In this document: one piece after another, positions 52,912 through 61,400 of the stretch | Layout of the letters: the number at the start of each line of letters is the position of its first letter | Numbering within the stretch: position 1 is the stretch's first letter | NCBI GenBank assembly: GCA_040981125.1 | Contig: JANRMQ010000003.1 | Coordinates: 186,001 to 250,000 of the forward strand | Origin: DASSBQ01 sp040981125 | Lineage (GTDB): Bacteria; Nitrospirota; Nitrospiria; Nitrospirales; Nitrospiraceae | Reading direction: 5' to 3' | Length of the DNA: 64,000 bases | The notes under the pieces: model-generated | Told to the model about the DNA's origin: nothing | Database searches by the model: none | What the model saw: the letters and a program-made list of their open reading frames with translations, nothing else | Translations under genes and position numbers: made by a program

Positions 52912-54333
52912 ATGGTTTGCCATCGTCCGAAGAATAGTCGGTTTCCCCGGCCGGTTGCTCTGAGTGCTTGCCTCCTTGCAATCCTCGCGCTTTTCTCCGG
53001 ATGCCAGTATGTACGGCCGACGCTGAATGCTCCCCTGAAACAGTGGGATCCGAACTACGGCTACCAGTTTCGGAACTTGGCGCCACCACAGGAAGGGAAC
53101 ACAGACAGCCTGCTGTTTATCGCCGCCTTTTCAGGCGGCGGCACTCGCGCCTCGGCCTTGGCGTATGGCGCTCTCCGCGAGCTTGCGAGCCAGCGCGTCG
53201 TCTGGGAGGGAAAAGACAAGCGCCTGCTGGATGAACTTGATGCAATTTTCGCCTTATCCGGGGGAACCTTCACCGGCGCCTACTATGCCCTGTTCGGCGA
53301 CCGGATCTTTCAGGACTTCGAATCCCGGTTCCTCCGTAAAAATTGGGACAGCGAGCTCAGGGGTCGGATTCTCAGGTCGCCGAGCAACTGGGTTCGGCTC
53401 TGGTCGCCGTACTTCGGGCGCGCGCACATCATGGCGGATTTGCTGAATGAAGCGTTATTCGAAGGCAAGACCTATGGGGATCTCGTACAGCAGAGACACA
53501 GGCCCGGCCTCTTGATCCATGCCTCCGATATGGCCACGCTGGGGCGATTTGAATTCCGTCAGCCTCAATTTGATGTCATGTGTTCCGATCTGAACCAGCT
53601 TCCCATCGCCTATGCCTCCGCGGCCTCGGCCGCCCTTCCTTTGGTGCTGAGCCCGATCACGCTCAAGAACTATGCCGGTCAATGCGACTATCAACCACCG
53701 GCCTCATTACTGGAGGCGACCGAGTCAAAAAATATGTCGCAACGGCAGCGAGCGAAAGAAATACTCTCCTTTCTCGATGCAGAGGCGCGGCCGTACATTC
53801 ATCTGCTTGACGGAGGGCTCTCGGATAACGTCGCATTGAGAGGCATCTTGGAAGGTGTCAGTGTCGCGGGCGGACTCGAGTCCGCCTTCAAGGGTATGGG
53901 CGTGAAGCAGGTCAAGAAGCTCGTCATCCTCGCCGTGAATGCCGAGACCAGTCCCGATGTGAAAGACTATCGGAGCGATGAAGTCCCGGTCTTTTCACGA
54001 GCGTTTAGTTCACTGGTCGATATCCCCATTAACCGCTATTCCACGGATAGTCTTCTATTGCTTCGCTTTGCAGTGGAAATGTGGCGCAAAAATCTTCTTG
54101 CTTTGCCGGCAGAGATCGAGACGGTCCTGGCCCACGATGCGGAGATCTATTTTATCGAGGCGAGCTTCAGCAAAGTGGATGATGCGGCCGAGCAACAGTA
54201 TTTGATGAAGATTCCGACGACGCTTTATCTCACCGACGAGCAGCTTGAACATCTCTTTGCCGCCGCGTCGCGATTGATTCGTTCCGATCCGGAGTTCCAA
54301 CGTCTGATGTCCGATTTACAGCGGCAACCATAG
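52912..54333 (+). CDS. Patatin-like phospholipase lipoprotein (copy 2)
   Basis: 473 residues, a close paralogue of the protein at 14216. Lipobox FSGC (Cys31), then QYVRPTLNAPLKQWDPNYGY, the oxyanion-type SGGGTRAS, ALSGGTFTGAYYALFG with the putative nucleophile serine, and the dyad DGGLSDN. Long shared stretches such as SRAFSSLVDIPINRYSTD point to recent duplication or strong constraint. Differences cluster near residues 270-300 and 380-400. Probable envelope lipid hydrolase; no ribosome site is obvious. Confidence 0.85.
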   Translation: MVCHRPKNSRFPRPVALSACLLAILALFSGCQYVRPTLNAPLKQWDPNYGYQFRNLAPPQEGNTDSLLFIAAFSGGGTRASALAYGALRELASQRVVWEGKDKRLLDELDAIFALSGGTFTGAYYALFGDRIFQDFESRFLRKNWDSELRGRILRSPSNWVRLWSPYFGRAHIMADLLNEALFEGKTYGDLVQQRHRPGLLIHASDMATLGRFEFRQPQFDVMCSDLNQLPIAYASAASAALPLVLSPITLKNYAGQCDYQPPASLLEATESKNMSQRQRAKEILSFLDAEARPYIHLLDGGLSDNVALRGILEGVSVAGGLESAFKGMGVKQVKKLVILAVNAETSPDVKDYRSDEVPVFSRAFSSLVDIPINRYSTDSLLLLRFAVEMWRKNLLALPAEIETVLAHDAEIYFIEASFSKVDDAAEQQYLMKIPTTLYLTDEQLEHLFAAASRLIRSDPEFQRLMSDLQRQP

Positions 54334-54441
54334 CAAGACGACGTGATGGCCACGGTTGCCTCCAAATTCCACTTGGTTGCCCGCCTATGCCGCGAGTGAA
54401 CCGGCCCGTTCCTTCACCGATCGGCTTGTATCCGTAAATCT

Positions 54442-54458
54442 TGTCACGTACAGTGACA
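54442..54458. promoter_or_regulatory. Variant palindrome TGTCAC-N5-GTGACA upstream of the AsmA-like gene
   Basis: A perfect 6+6 inverted repeat with a 5-base centre, 59 bases before the AsmA-like start. It shares TGTCA/TGACA half-sites with the eight-copy operator but with 7 rather than 4 bases between them, so it would need a different protein or be unrelated. Confidence 0.35.
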
Positions 54459-54516
54459 TTGAGCCGATTCCGGCTTCACAAATCGCTTGGAAGACCCGTC
54501 TCCGACGCAGCGCACG

Positions 54517-57500
54517 ATGGACGACCATACCGATCCGAACGCGTCCCGCTTGATGCAAGGCAGGGCGATTGTCGTCCTTATTCCCCTGATCGGACTCGTC
54601 CTTGGGATCCTGTTCCTGGTCCCGCTGCTCCTCAACACGCCGACGGTCAGAACCGCCCTGCTTCATGAACTCGAACAGCAGACGGGACATAGGCTGGCTG
54701 TCGAGGATCTGCAGCTCAAGCTTCTTCCTCGTCCCCGGTTGGACCTTCGGCAGGTGAAGGTTTTCAACCGGCATTCCGATCTGCCTCTTGTATCAGCGAG
54801 CCGCCTGGATGTGGCGCTTCAAATCGTTCCCTTGCTCCAGGGACGAGCGATCGCCGCCCATGTGGTGATCGAAAGTCCGCGCATGACCGTGCGGCATCTT
54901 CCATCGGGAGAGTGGACGATCGGAGACGAAGCGCCGGAGACCGAGCCCGAAAAGAAGGGCCGGCTGCTGGGCATCCTGACGGTAGTCCGAAACTTTCTGA
55001 TTGTGGACGGCACGGTGACGTTCGTGGACCAATCGCGATCAGTTCAGTCTGAGCCGGTACAGCTGGCTTCGGTGCAACTCACTATGGCGGAGGAAATATC
55101 GGGACGCACGGCCAAGGTCAAGTTGTCCGCAGAGGCGCCGCAGGGCACCGGCGAGAGCGCCTTGCTGAATATCGAAGGCTCCCTAGTGATGCTGGATGGG
55201 GCCGGGGTAGACAGGTCGCCGGACGCGGTTCCGGCCGTGCAGGTCGACGGAACTATTCGCCTACACAAGGTCGATGTGCGGCATGTGGCCGGCTGGTTCG
55301 GCCTGCCGTCCGCGCCCGGCTTTATTCCGCCGGCACAGCTGGTCGGACATCTGCGAGTGGTGCCGCGCTCGTCCGGATACAACCTTATTGTGTCGGATTG
55401 GCGAGCCGGGCTTTCCGACTTGGCTCTACAAGGCGCCGCGACTTTCATCGGGTTGGGCACGGAGGCGCCCCATGTATCGGTGACCTTGTCGGCGTCCTCG
55501 GTGCCGCTCAAGCAAACCCTCCAGCAGCTGCCGCCGGAGTGGCTTCCTGGAGATCTTCGGGACAAGCTCATGGAACATGCCCTCGATGGATTCATCTCGT
55601 TGCACGACACACATGTGGAGGGGCCGTTGCATGGCGACGCGCGGTTCACTGTTGCGGGCGTGATCGAAATTAGAGACGGCCGCTATCACCCGGGGGGGAA
55701 TCATCCCGCTGTCCGGGATGTATCCGCGACGCTGCTCTACGATCTCGAACAAGTTCGCGTCACCGGTTTCCGGGGACATTACGGGCCTGTTCGTCTCTCG
55801 GATGGGACCGCCCTCATTACTGAGTGGAGACGAGAGCCGACCGTCGATCTCCGCATTTCAGGGGACGTGCGCGCGGCGGATCTGATCGCGTTGCTGAATG
55901 ATGAGGGACGGTTACCGCGAATGGCCGCGAGCCTGGCGCAATTGGATCAGGTCACTGGAGAGGTCGGAGTGGTGATGCATATGGCCGGCATGCCGGCCAA
56001 GGGCGATCTGGATGTCGAGGACGCATCGGTGTCGATCCGCAATTTGGGATTTCGCCACCGGGCTGTCGCCGTTCCATTCTGGCAGATCCAAGCGAACGTG
56101 CAGATCTCACCGACGGAGATCCGTTTGGACAGTGTGGACGGCCACGCAGGCTTCGCACGGGTCGAAGGCGGCGGGAAGATCAGTCTCATTGGAGAGCCAT
56201 CCTTTCAAGACATGGTGCTCACACTCACGGCTGATGGGAAGGATCTTGCCTCCTGGCTGCACGACGCCGCATCCGAAGAATTCAGGCCAAAGGTAGAAGG
56301 GCATATGTTGATGAGCGCCTCCCTGACCGGCGACGTTCGCATGCCCCGCTTCCAGGGTAGATTCACGTTGGATGGGGCTGCCGTGGAGGTTCCACATATA
56401 TTCGCGAAGTCCAAAGGCGCCCCGGCCGGAATACGGTTCGAAGGGGAAGTCCTCGAGAATCAGGTACTGTCGGTCCGGCGGTGTGAACTCATCATTCCGC
56501 CGGTGCGACTCACCGGTGGAGGACGCATCAGGATGGCGGATGATTGGGACTTTCGGGCAAGGATCGTCTCGGACGCTCTCTCGCTGGAAAGCCTCCCGCG
56601 GGGCGTGAGCCTGGGGCCCGTGAAAGCGGGAGTTCTCAAAGGTGGATTGAAGATGGAGGGGCGGGCAGCAGACCGTGCTTCATGGGAGACGAGCGGCCGG
56701 TTGTCATTCAGCAAGGGCGTTATCGAAGAGCAGTTTCAATCTCCGATCCGAAATCTCACCATCAAGCTGCGTTTTAACGGGAAGAACATCGACATCCGGC
56801 GGCTGACGTTCACCGTGGACGATAGCGACATCCGCCTGACCGGATCGATCGACGACTGGCTGGATGCGCCGCGGGCGAAGCTTGTGATGGAGTCATCGCA
56901 AATTAATGTCCGGTCGTTCAGGTTGAACGGTCAGAACGGTTCGTCCACATCGTCCTCTACCCGGTCGTTTCCTGTTCTCCGGTCTTGGTGGGCCAACGGT
57001 TTTCTCGAAGCCACGCTGTTGATTGATTATGCCTATTATGAGCGATTACTTTTGACCGGGCTGTCGTGCCGGGTGAAGTTCGAACAGGGGCTGCTGACGA
57101 TTGATCGGATCAGCAGCGATACAGAGGACGGACACCTTGGCGGGCGGTTCGTGTTGAATATGGCGGATCGAGGCACTCGTTCGATGAAGAGCTCATTCCA
57201 CATGAGCGGTCTGCCGGTCGAACGGCTGCTGTCGTTTATGGAAAACCGTCCGCGAATCACGGGTTGGATGACGACTGCCGGCAGGATCCAGGCACAGCTG
57301 GGGAACGACCGTGTTTTTCGTTCGTCCATCAACAGCCGGCGTCCGATCTCGGTCCTCATCGAAGACGGGCGGCTCTTCTATGCGCCGGTGCTCTCCAAAA
57401 TATTGTCCCTCCTAAATCTGCCCGCGCTGTTGAAGGGCAAGACCGACCTGATAGAAGACGGGATGCCGGTCGATCGACTGAAGCTGGTCTTCGGCGTCGA

Positions 57501-57915
57501 AGACGGCGTCATCAACGTGAGTGAACTCCTCCTGGATAGCCCGATTCTGAAAATCAGCGCAACCGGCCGGTATGATTTCATCAGCGATGAACACGACCTG
57601 GTGGTAGTGACCAGCCCGCTGGGGAAATATTCCGACCTGCTCAAGAGTGTTCCTCTTTTCGGAAAGTTATTTGCCGGCGAACGCCAAGGGTTCGATACCG
57701 CGATTTTTGAAGTGAAAGGACCGGGGGGTGACCCCAAGGTCGTCTACTTACCGACCGAATCGCTGATGGCCGGCGCCAAAGGGACTGCGAAGCTTGCCTT
57801 TGATCTCCTGGTCAATGCGATCACCCTTCCCAAGGAAGCTTATGCGATGGCGGAGGATCTCTTCGCGGACGATGAAGAAGAAGCGGGGGAGGACCGTAGA
57901 AAAGACGAGCAATGA
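54517..57915 (+). CDS. AsmA-family envelope protein
   Basis: About 1132 residues. One N-terminal membrane anchor (GRAIVVLIPLIGLVLGILFLVPLLL in part) is followed by the AsmA pattern LEQQTGHRLAVEDLQLKLLPRPRLDLRQVKV and a very long repetitive beta-rich chain, ending with an AsmA_2-like C-domain (ILKISATGRYDFISDEHDLVV) and an acidic tail. AsmA/TamB/YhdP-type proteins bridge the periplasm and are linked to phospholipid transport to the outer membrane. The start could also be TTG 54487 or ATG 54553. It converges on the BON-domain gene. Confidence 0.85.
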   Translation: MDDHTDPNASRLMQGRAIVVLIPLIGLVLGILFLVPLLLNTPTVRTALLHELEQQTGHRLAVEDLQLKLLPRPRLDLRQVKVFNRHSDLPLVSASRLDVALQIVPLLQGRAIAAHVVIESPRMTVRHLPSGEWTIGDEAPETEPEKKGRLLGILTVVRNFLIVDGTVTFVDQSRSVQSEPVQLASVQLTMAEEISGRTAKVKLSAEAPQGTGESALLNIEGSLVMLDGAGVDRSPDAVPAVQVDGTIRLHKVDVRHVAGWFGLPSAPGFIPPAQLVGHLRVVPRSSGYNLIVSDWRAGLSDLALQGAATFIGLGTEAPHVSVTLSASSVPLKQTLQQLPPEWLPGDLRDKLMEHALDGFISLHDTHVEGPLHGDARFTVAGVIEIRDGRYHPGGNHPAVRDVSATLLYDLEQVRVTGFRGHYGPVRLSDGTALITEWRREPTVDLRISGDVRAADLIALLNDEGRLPRMAASLAQLDQVTGEVGVVMHMAGMPAKGDLDVEDASVSIRNLGFRHRAVAVPFWQIQANVQISPTEIRLDSVDGHAGFARVEGGGKISLIGEPSFQDMVLTLTADGKDLASWLHDAASEEFRPKVEGHMLMSASLTGDVRMPRFQGRFTLDGAAVEVPHIFAKSKGAPAGIRFEGEVLENQVLSVRRCELIIPPVRLTGGGRIRMADDWDFRARIVSDALSLESLPRGVSLGPVKAGVLKGGLKMEGRAADRASWETSGRLSFSKGVIEEQFQSPIRNLTIKLRFNGKNIDIRRLTFTVDDSDIRLTGSIDDWLDAPRAKLVMESSQINVRSFRLNGQNGSSTSSSTRSFPVLRSWWANGFLEATLLIDYAYYERLLLTGLSCRVKFEQGLLTIDRISSDTEDGHLGGRFVLNMADRGTRSMKSSFHMSGLPVERLLSFMENRPRITGWMTTAGRIQAQLGNDRVFRSSINSRRPISVLIEDGRLFYAPVLSKILSLLNLPALLKGKTDLIEDGMPVDRLKLVFGVEDGVINVSELLLDSPILKISATGRYDFISDEHDLVVVTSPLGKYSDLLKSVPLFGKLFAGERQGFDTAIFEVKGPGGDPKVVYLPTESLMAGAKGTAKLAFDLLVNAITLPKEAYAMAEDLFADDEEEAGEDRRKDEQ

Positions 57916-57932
57916 AGAACGAGAACGGCGCT

Positions 57933-58274
57933 TCATTCAGGGCGGGGCGGACGGATATCGAGATCGTTCTTCACGCGTTTGACTCCTTTGACCTGGCGAG
58001 TCAGATCCGCAGCCCTCGCTTTCCGCTCCGCCTGGTCCACCGTTCCCACCAGCGTGACGACTCCCGATTCCGTCGTGACCAGAATGTCGGTGAGTCCTCC
58101 CAACTGGTCACCGGCCAGCTTGGTTTCTACTTCCTTGGAGATGGCGCCGTCGCTTCTGGCATTCATCGAGGCTTGGCCGGCGGTGAGCGAACACCCCGCG
58201 GGGATCACCCAGAGTACGCAGGCAAGCGCCCATGATCCGGCCAGAATCCGGATGAGGGCGGCAACGTCGGTCAT
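57933..58274 (-). CDS. BON-domain lipoprotein
   Basis: 113 residues with lipobox PAGC and one BON domain (ISKEVETKLAGDQLGGLTDILVTTESGVVTLVGTV in part, then VKGVKRVKNDLDI). BON proteins such as OsmY bind phospholipid or act in osmotic stress. It is on the opposite strand, 17 bases beyond the AsmA-like stop. No ribosome site stands out before ATG 58274. Confidence 0.82.
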   Translation of the reverse strand: MTDVAALIRILAGSWALACVLWVIPAGCSLTAGQASMNARSDGAISKEVETKLAGDQLGGLTDILVTTESGVVTLVGTVDQAERKARAADLTRQVKGVKRVKNDLDIRPPRPE

Positions 58275-58481
58275 GAGATTGAACGGCGAAGGAATTGAAG
58301 ACCAGAGAGTACAGGGAACCGCTTCATAGGATATATCCCGGTCGATTCGACGGCCTCCACTGAATCTAGCATTTCACCCAACGTTGTCTCAACGCGGTCA
58401 TGAGAATGCGCAAGGGGCGCTTGACACCACAGCCTGCATTTCACAGAATCCTGCTCCGATCCTGTCAAGAAGGAGGTCACC

Positions 58482-59999
58482 ATGGCTCGACTGCGAGGAC
58501 GGTTCACCCCCCGATCTGGTTGGCGGCAGGGATCCCTATCGTCGTCGCCGATTCCGACCCGTGTCGTGTCGAATGAGGAATTTGCACCCTACGAGCAAAC
58601 CTCGGCGCAAGCACGGGTCGAAGAACTCATCGAGATCCACGGCGTGAATGCGGCCCGGAAGTTGGGCATCGGCCGCCGCGACTTTCTAAGGACGACCGGA
58701 GGGATGGCGGCTGCCTGGCTCGCCATGAACAGCGTATTCGGACGATTCTTCGACGTGCTCGACATTGAAATGGCAGAGGCGGCGGCGTTCACGGAACGGC
58801 AAGGCGAGCCGTTTTTTATCTTCGACGTGCAAACCCATTACGTCGGATCGCAGTACGACCCACAGGGGGACGAAACCCGCCGCAAGGGAGCCGTGACGAA
58901 GGAGGCCTTGATGGCGCTCCGCCGGCGAGTCCGCGAGGCCGGGTGGAATCCGGCGCTTGCCGGGGACCGAGGCACGATCGACGATTTGTCGTGGCGGAAC
59001 TTTCTGAAAGAAGTATTTCTCGACAGTGAAACCGGCGTGGGGTTGATCAGCACGCCGCCCGGTCCCTATCCGCAGGAAGCGGTAGTGCCTCCGAAAGAGA
59101 TGGTCCATATCCGCGATGAAATCAACCGGGTCGCCGGCTCGCAACGTATGCTGGCCCATGGATTGGCGACGCCGCAACTCGGGCAGGCGGATTTGGACTT
59201 CATGACGATGCAGGCGGAAGCGCTGAAGATCGACGCCTGGAAGTGTTATACGGGTTCCTGCCCCGCCGGTTTCGAGCATGGCTGGTGGATGGATGACGAG
59301 AACATCGCCTATCCGATGTTGGAGCGGGCCGGAAAACTGAAGATCCCGCGCGTCTGCGTCCACAAAGGCTTGCCGCTTGGGCCGGTTCCCGAATACAACC
59401 ATCCGCGCGATCTCATCAAAGCCGCCAGGGATTTCCCGGATATCCAGTTTCTGGTCTATCATTCCGGCCTGCGCAGTTCGGCGGACATCGACACGGAATT
59501 CGCCAAGACCGGAGGGATTCCCTGGACCACGGAATTCTGCCGGATGAAACAGGCCGAGCCGTCGATTCGCAACATCTATATGGAATTGGGAGCGACGTTT
59601 GGACAGTTGGTTACCACCGCGCCGGCCGTCTGCGCGCATCTGCTGGGGCAGATCATCGAGGCTTTCGGCTCCGACCATGTGTTGTGGGGAACGGATTCCA
59701 TTTGGTACGGGACGCCGCAATGGCAAATTGATTCGTTTCGCAGGTTCCAGATTCCCGATGCGATGATTGAGCAATATCGTTATCAGGCGCTGTCTCGGCA
59801 GATCAAAGAGCAGATTTTCGGGTTGAACGCGGCGAAGTTATTCCAGATTGACCCACAGGCCAAGAGGCAGGCGCTGCCGCAGGATTATCTCGAACGCATC
59901 AGAATGACGTATCTGGAGGAAGGGCCGTCGCCCAGCCACCGGCTATATGGATGGGTAGCGGGAAAGGCGCGTCTCGGCGCGCCGGGGTTGGGCGGGTGA
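58482..59999 (+). CDS. Tat-exported amidohydrolase-family protein
   Basis: 505 residues, metal-dependent amidohydrolase type: FDVQTHYV, VHKGLPLGPVPEYNHPRD, LVYHSG and the late WGTDSIWYG. The Tat signal GRRDFLRTTGG (Arg65-Arg66) lies after about 64 residues rather than at the N-terminus, then a hydrophobic segment. GAAGGAGGTCACC precedes ATG 58482, supporting the long start. The reaction is unknown. The last 13 residues (KARLGAPGLGG end) and the stop codon are encoded by the first module of the hairpin-repeat array. Confidence 0.82.
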   Translation: MARLRGRFTPRSGWRQGSLSSSPIPTRVVSNEEFAPYEQTSAQARVEELIEIHGVNAARKLGIGRRDFLRTTGGMAAAWLAMNSVFGRFFDVLDIEMAEAAAFTERQGEPFFIFDVQTHYVGSQYDPQGDETRRKGAVTKEALMALRRRVREAGWNPALAGDRGTIDDLSWRNFLKEVFLDSETGVGLISTPPGPYPQEAVVPPKEMVHIRDEINRVAGSQRMLAHGLATPQLGQADLDFMTMQAEALKIDAWKCYTGSCPAGFEHGWWMDDENIAYPMLERAGKLKIPRVCVHKGLPLGPVPEYNHPRDLIKAARDFPDIQFLVYHSGLRSSADIDTEFAKTGGIPWTTEFCRMKQAEPSIRNIYMELGATFGQLVTTAPAVCAHLLGQIIEAFGSDHVLWGTDSIWYGTPQWQIDSFRRFQIPDAMIEQYRYQALSRQIKEQIFGLNAAKLFQIDPQAKRQALPQDYLERIRMTYLEEGPSPSHRLYGWVAGKARLGAPGLGG

Positions 60000-60559
60000 G
60001 AAGAATACGCCGGGGTTGGGCGGGGTGAAACGGGAAGAAGCGGCGTCTCGGCGCTGCTGGGCGGGCGGGTGAGATAGGCATAGCGGGCGTCCCCGGGAAT
60101 CGGCTGCGAGCAGCCGGGGGTGAGGTGGGTGAAAAAGCTGCGCCGGGGTCGGGCGGGTGAACATGGGATAGCGCACGTCCCCGGGAATCGGCTGCGAAGC
60201 AGCCGGGGGTGAGGCGGGTGAGAAGAATACGCGGGGCAGGGAGGGTGAGATAGGCATAGCGCGCGTCCCCGGGAATCGGCTGCGAAGCAGCCGGGGGTGA
60301 GGTGGGTGAAAAAGCTGCGCGGGGCGGCGGGTGAGCTTGGGCAGGAAGGCGTCCCGGTGCCTTCGGGGCGGGGAGGGTGAATTCGGGATAGCGCACGTCT
60401 CGACGTGCGCGGGTCGGGAGGGTGAGATAGGCATAGCGCGCGTCCCCGGGAATCGGCTGCGAAGCAGCCGGGGGGTGAGGTGGGTGAAAAAGCTGCGCCG
60501 GGGTCGGGTGGGTGAACATGGGAAAGGCGCGTCTCGGCGCGCCGGGGTTGGGCGGGTGA
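59961..60559 (+). repeat. Array of about 13 modular hairpin repeats, each ending in GGGTGA
   Basis: Modules of about 25 to 60 bases share a terminal GGGTGA and mostly contain a GC-rich hairpin. The first (59961-59999) and last (60521-60559) modules are identical over 39 bases. A GTCCCCGGGAATCGG-type hairpin module (stem CGGCTGC/GCAGCCG) occurs at 60089, 60177, 60265 and 60442. A block of about 72 bases near 60248 recurs near 60425. Other modules hold different stems, such as GCGCACGT-CTCG-ACGTGCGC near 60391. All modules have the same orientation. No insertion-sequence gene is nearby. Confidence 0.85.
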
Positions 60560-60601
60560 AATGGCATCGTTTAAGACATAACGCCACAGGAGGCAAACTG
60601 C

Positions 60602-61285
60602 ATGAAAAGTGAGATTCTGTATCCCGGCGCGTTCCCCATGGTCCGGGTGCATTTGGCGGAAGGGCAGAGCGTGAAAGCCGAGTCGGGCGCCATGGTGGCC
60701 GCATCACCGACCATTGATATTGAAAGCAAGATGGAAGGCGGCTTTTTGGGAGCCCTGTCGCGCAAGGTGCTGACCGGCGAGAAATTTTTCTTCCAGACCT
60801 TGCGGGCCGGCCGCGGGGCCGGTGAAGTCTTGTTGGCGCCGACCGTGCCGGGCGACATTATCGTCATGGATTTGGACGGCATCAATGAATACATGGTGCA
60901 AAAAGACGGATTTTTGGCCGGATCCGAGGGCGTCAAGATCGAAAGTAAGATGCAGAGTTTGACCCGCGGACTCCTGGGCGGCGAAGGGTTCTTTATTCTG
61001 AAGATCGGCGGCAGCGGGCAATTGATTCTGAATAGCTTCGGGGCGATCCATAAAGTCGATCTCAAGCCGAACGAAGAATATATCGTCGATAACAGCCATC
61101 TCGTGGCCTGGACTGCCACAACCAGCTACAACATTGAAAAGGCCTCGTCGGGATGGATTGCCAGTCTGACATCGGGCGAAGGATTTGTCTGCCGGTTTCG
61201 GGGACCCGGGGTTGTGTACATCCAGAGCCGGAACCCTGGGAGCTTTGGGACGTGGATTAGACAGTTCATCCCGGTGTCGGAATGA
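60602..61285 (+). CDS. AIM24/TIGR00266-family protein
   Basis: 227 residues, no signal peptide. ILYPGAFPMVRVHLAEGQSVKAESGAMV is the family's typical opening (quoted in part), with MEGGFLGALSRKVLTGEKFF, LAPTVPGDI and a closing GPGVVYIQSRNP. The fold is a double-stranded beta helix; the yeast relative AIM24 is mitochondrial, bacterial role unknown. AGGAGG lies 9 bases before ATG 60602. It is the first gene after the repeat array. Confidence 0.88.
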   Translation: MKSEILYPGAFPMVRVHLAEGQSVKAESGAMVAASPTIDIESKMEGGFLGALSRKVLTGEKFFFQTLRAGRGAGEVLLAPTVPGDIIVMDLDGINEYMVQKDGFLAGSEGVKIESKMQSLTRGLLGGEGFFILKIGGSGQLILNSFGAIHKVDLKPNEEYIVDNSHLVAWTATTSYNIEKASSGWIASLTSGEGFVCRFRGPGVVYIQSRNPGSFGTWIRQFIPVSE

Positions 61286-61400
61286 GTGAGCCATTTGCAT
61301 CATTGAAACATTGCATTATTGATTCAATGAAGCATTGAGTCATTCTTCAATGGTGCAATCTCAAATGGATCACTGATGCAATAAGGCTGATTCAATGAGC
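61286..61400 (+). repeat. AT-rich tract of repeated ATTGA/TTCAAT and TTGCAT words overlapping the next start codon
   Basis: Between the AIM24-like stop and the M48 start, the words CATTGA, TTCAATG and TTGCAT/TGCAAT recur on both strands, with ATTCAATGA at 61323 and again at 61390, where its ATG is the next start codon. The tract can form stems such as ATTGA-ATTCAAT pairings. It differs sharply in composition from the surrounding GC-rich sequence. Confidence 0.6.

Noticed and set aside
59961..60559. CRISPR array
   Set aside because: Unit lengths vary, the conserved part is only GGGTGA plus shared hairpins, spacers repeat each other, and no cas gene is present.
59885..60707. Three overlapping minus-strand open frames of about 220-255 codons across the repeat array, coding proline- and histidine-rich repeats
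   Set aside because: They exist because the GC-rich modules lack stops on that strand. All three frames are open at once, there is no ribosome site, and they overlap the real genes on both sides.
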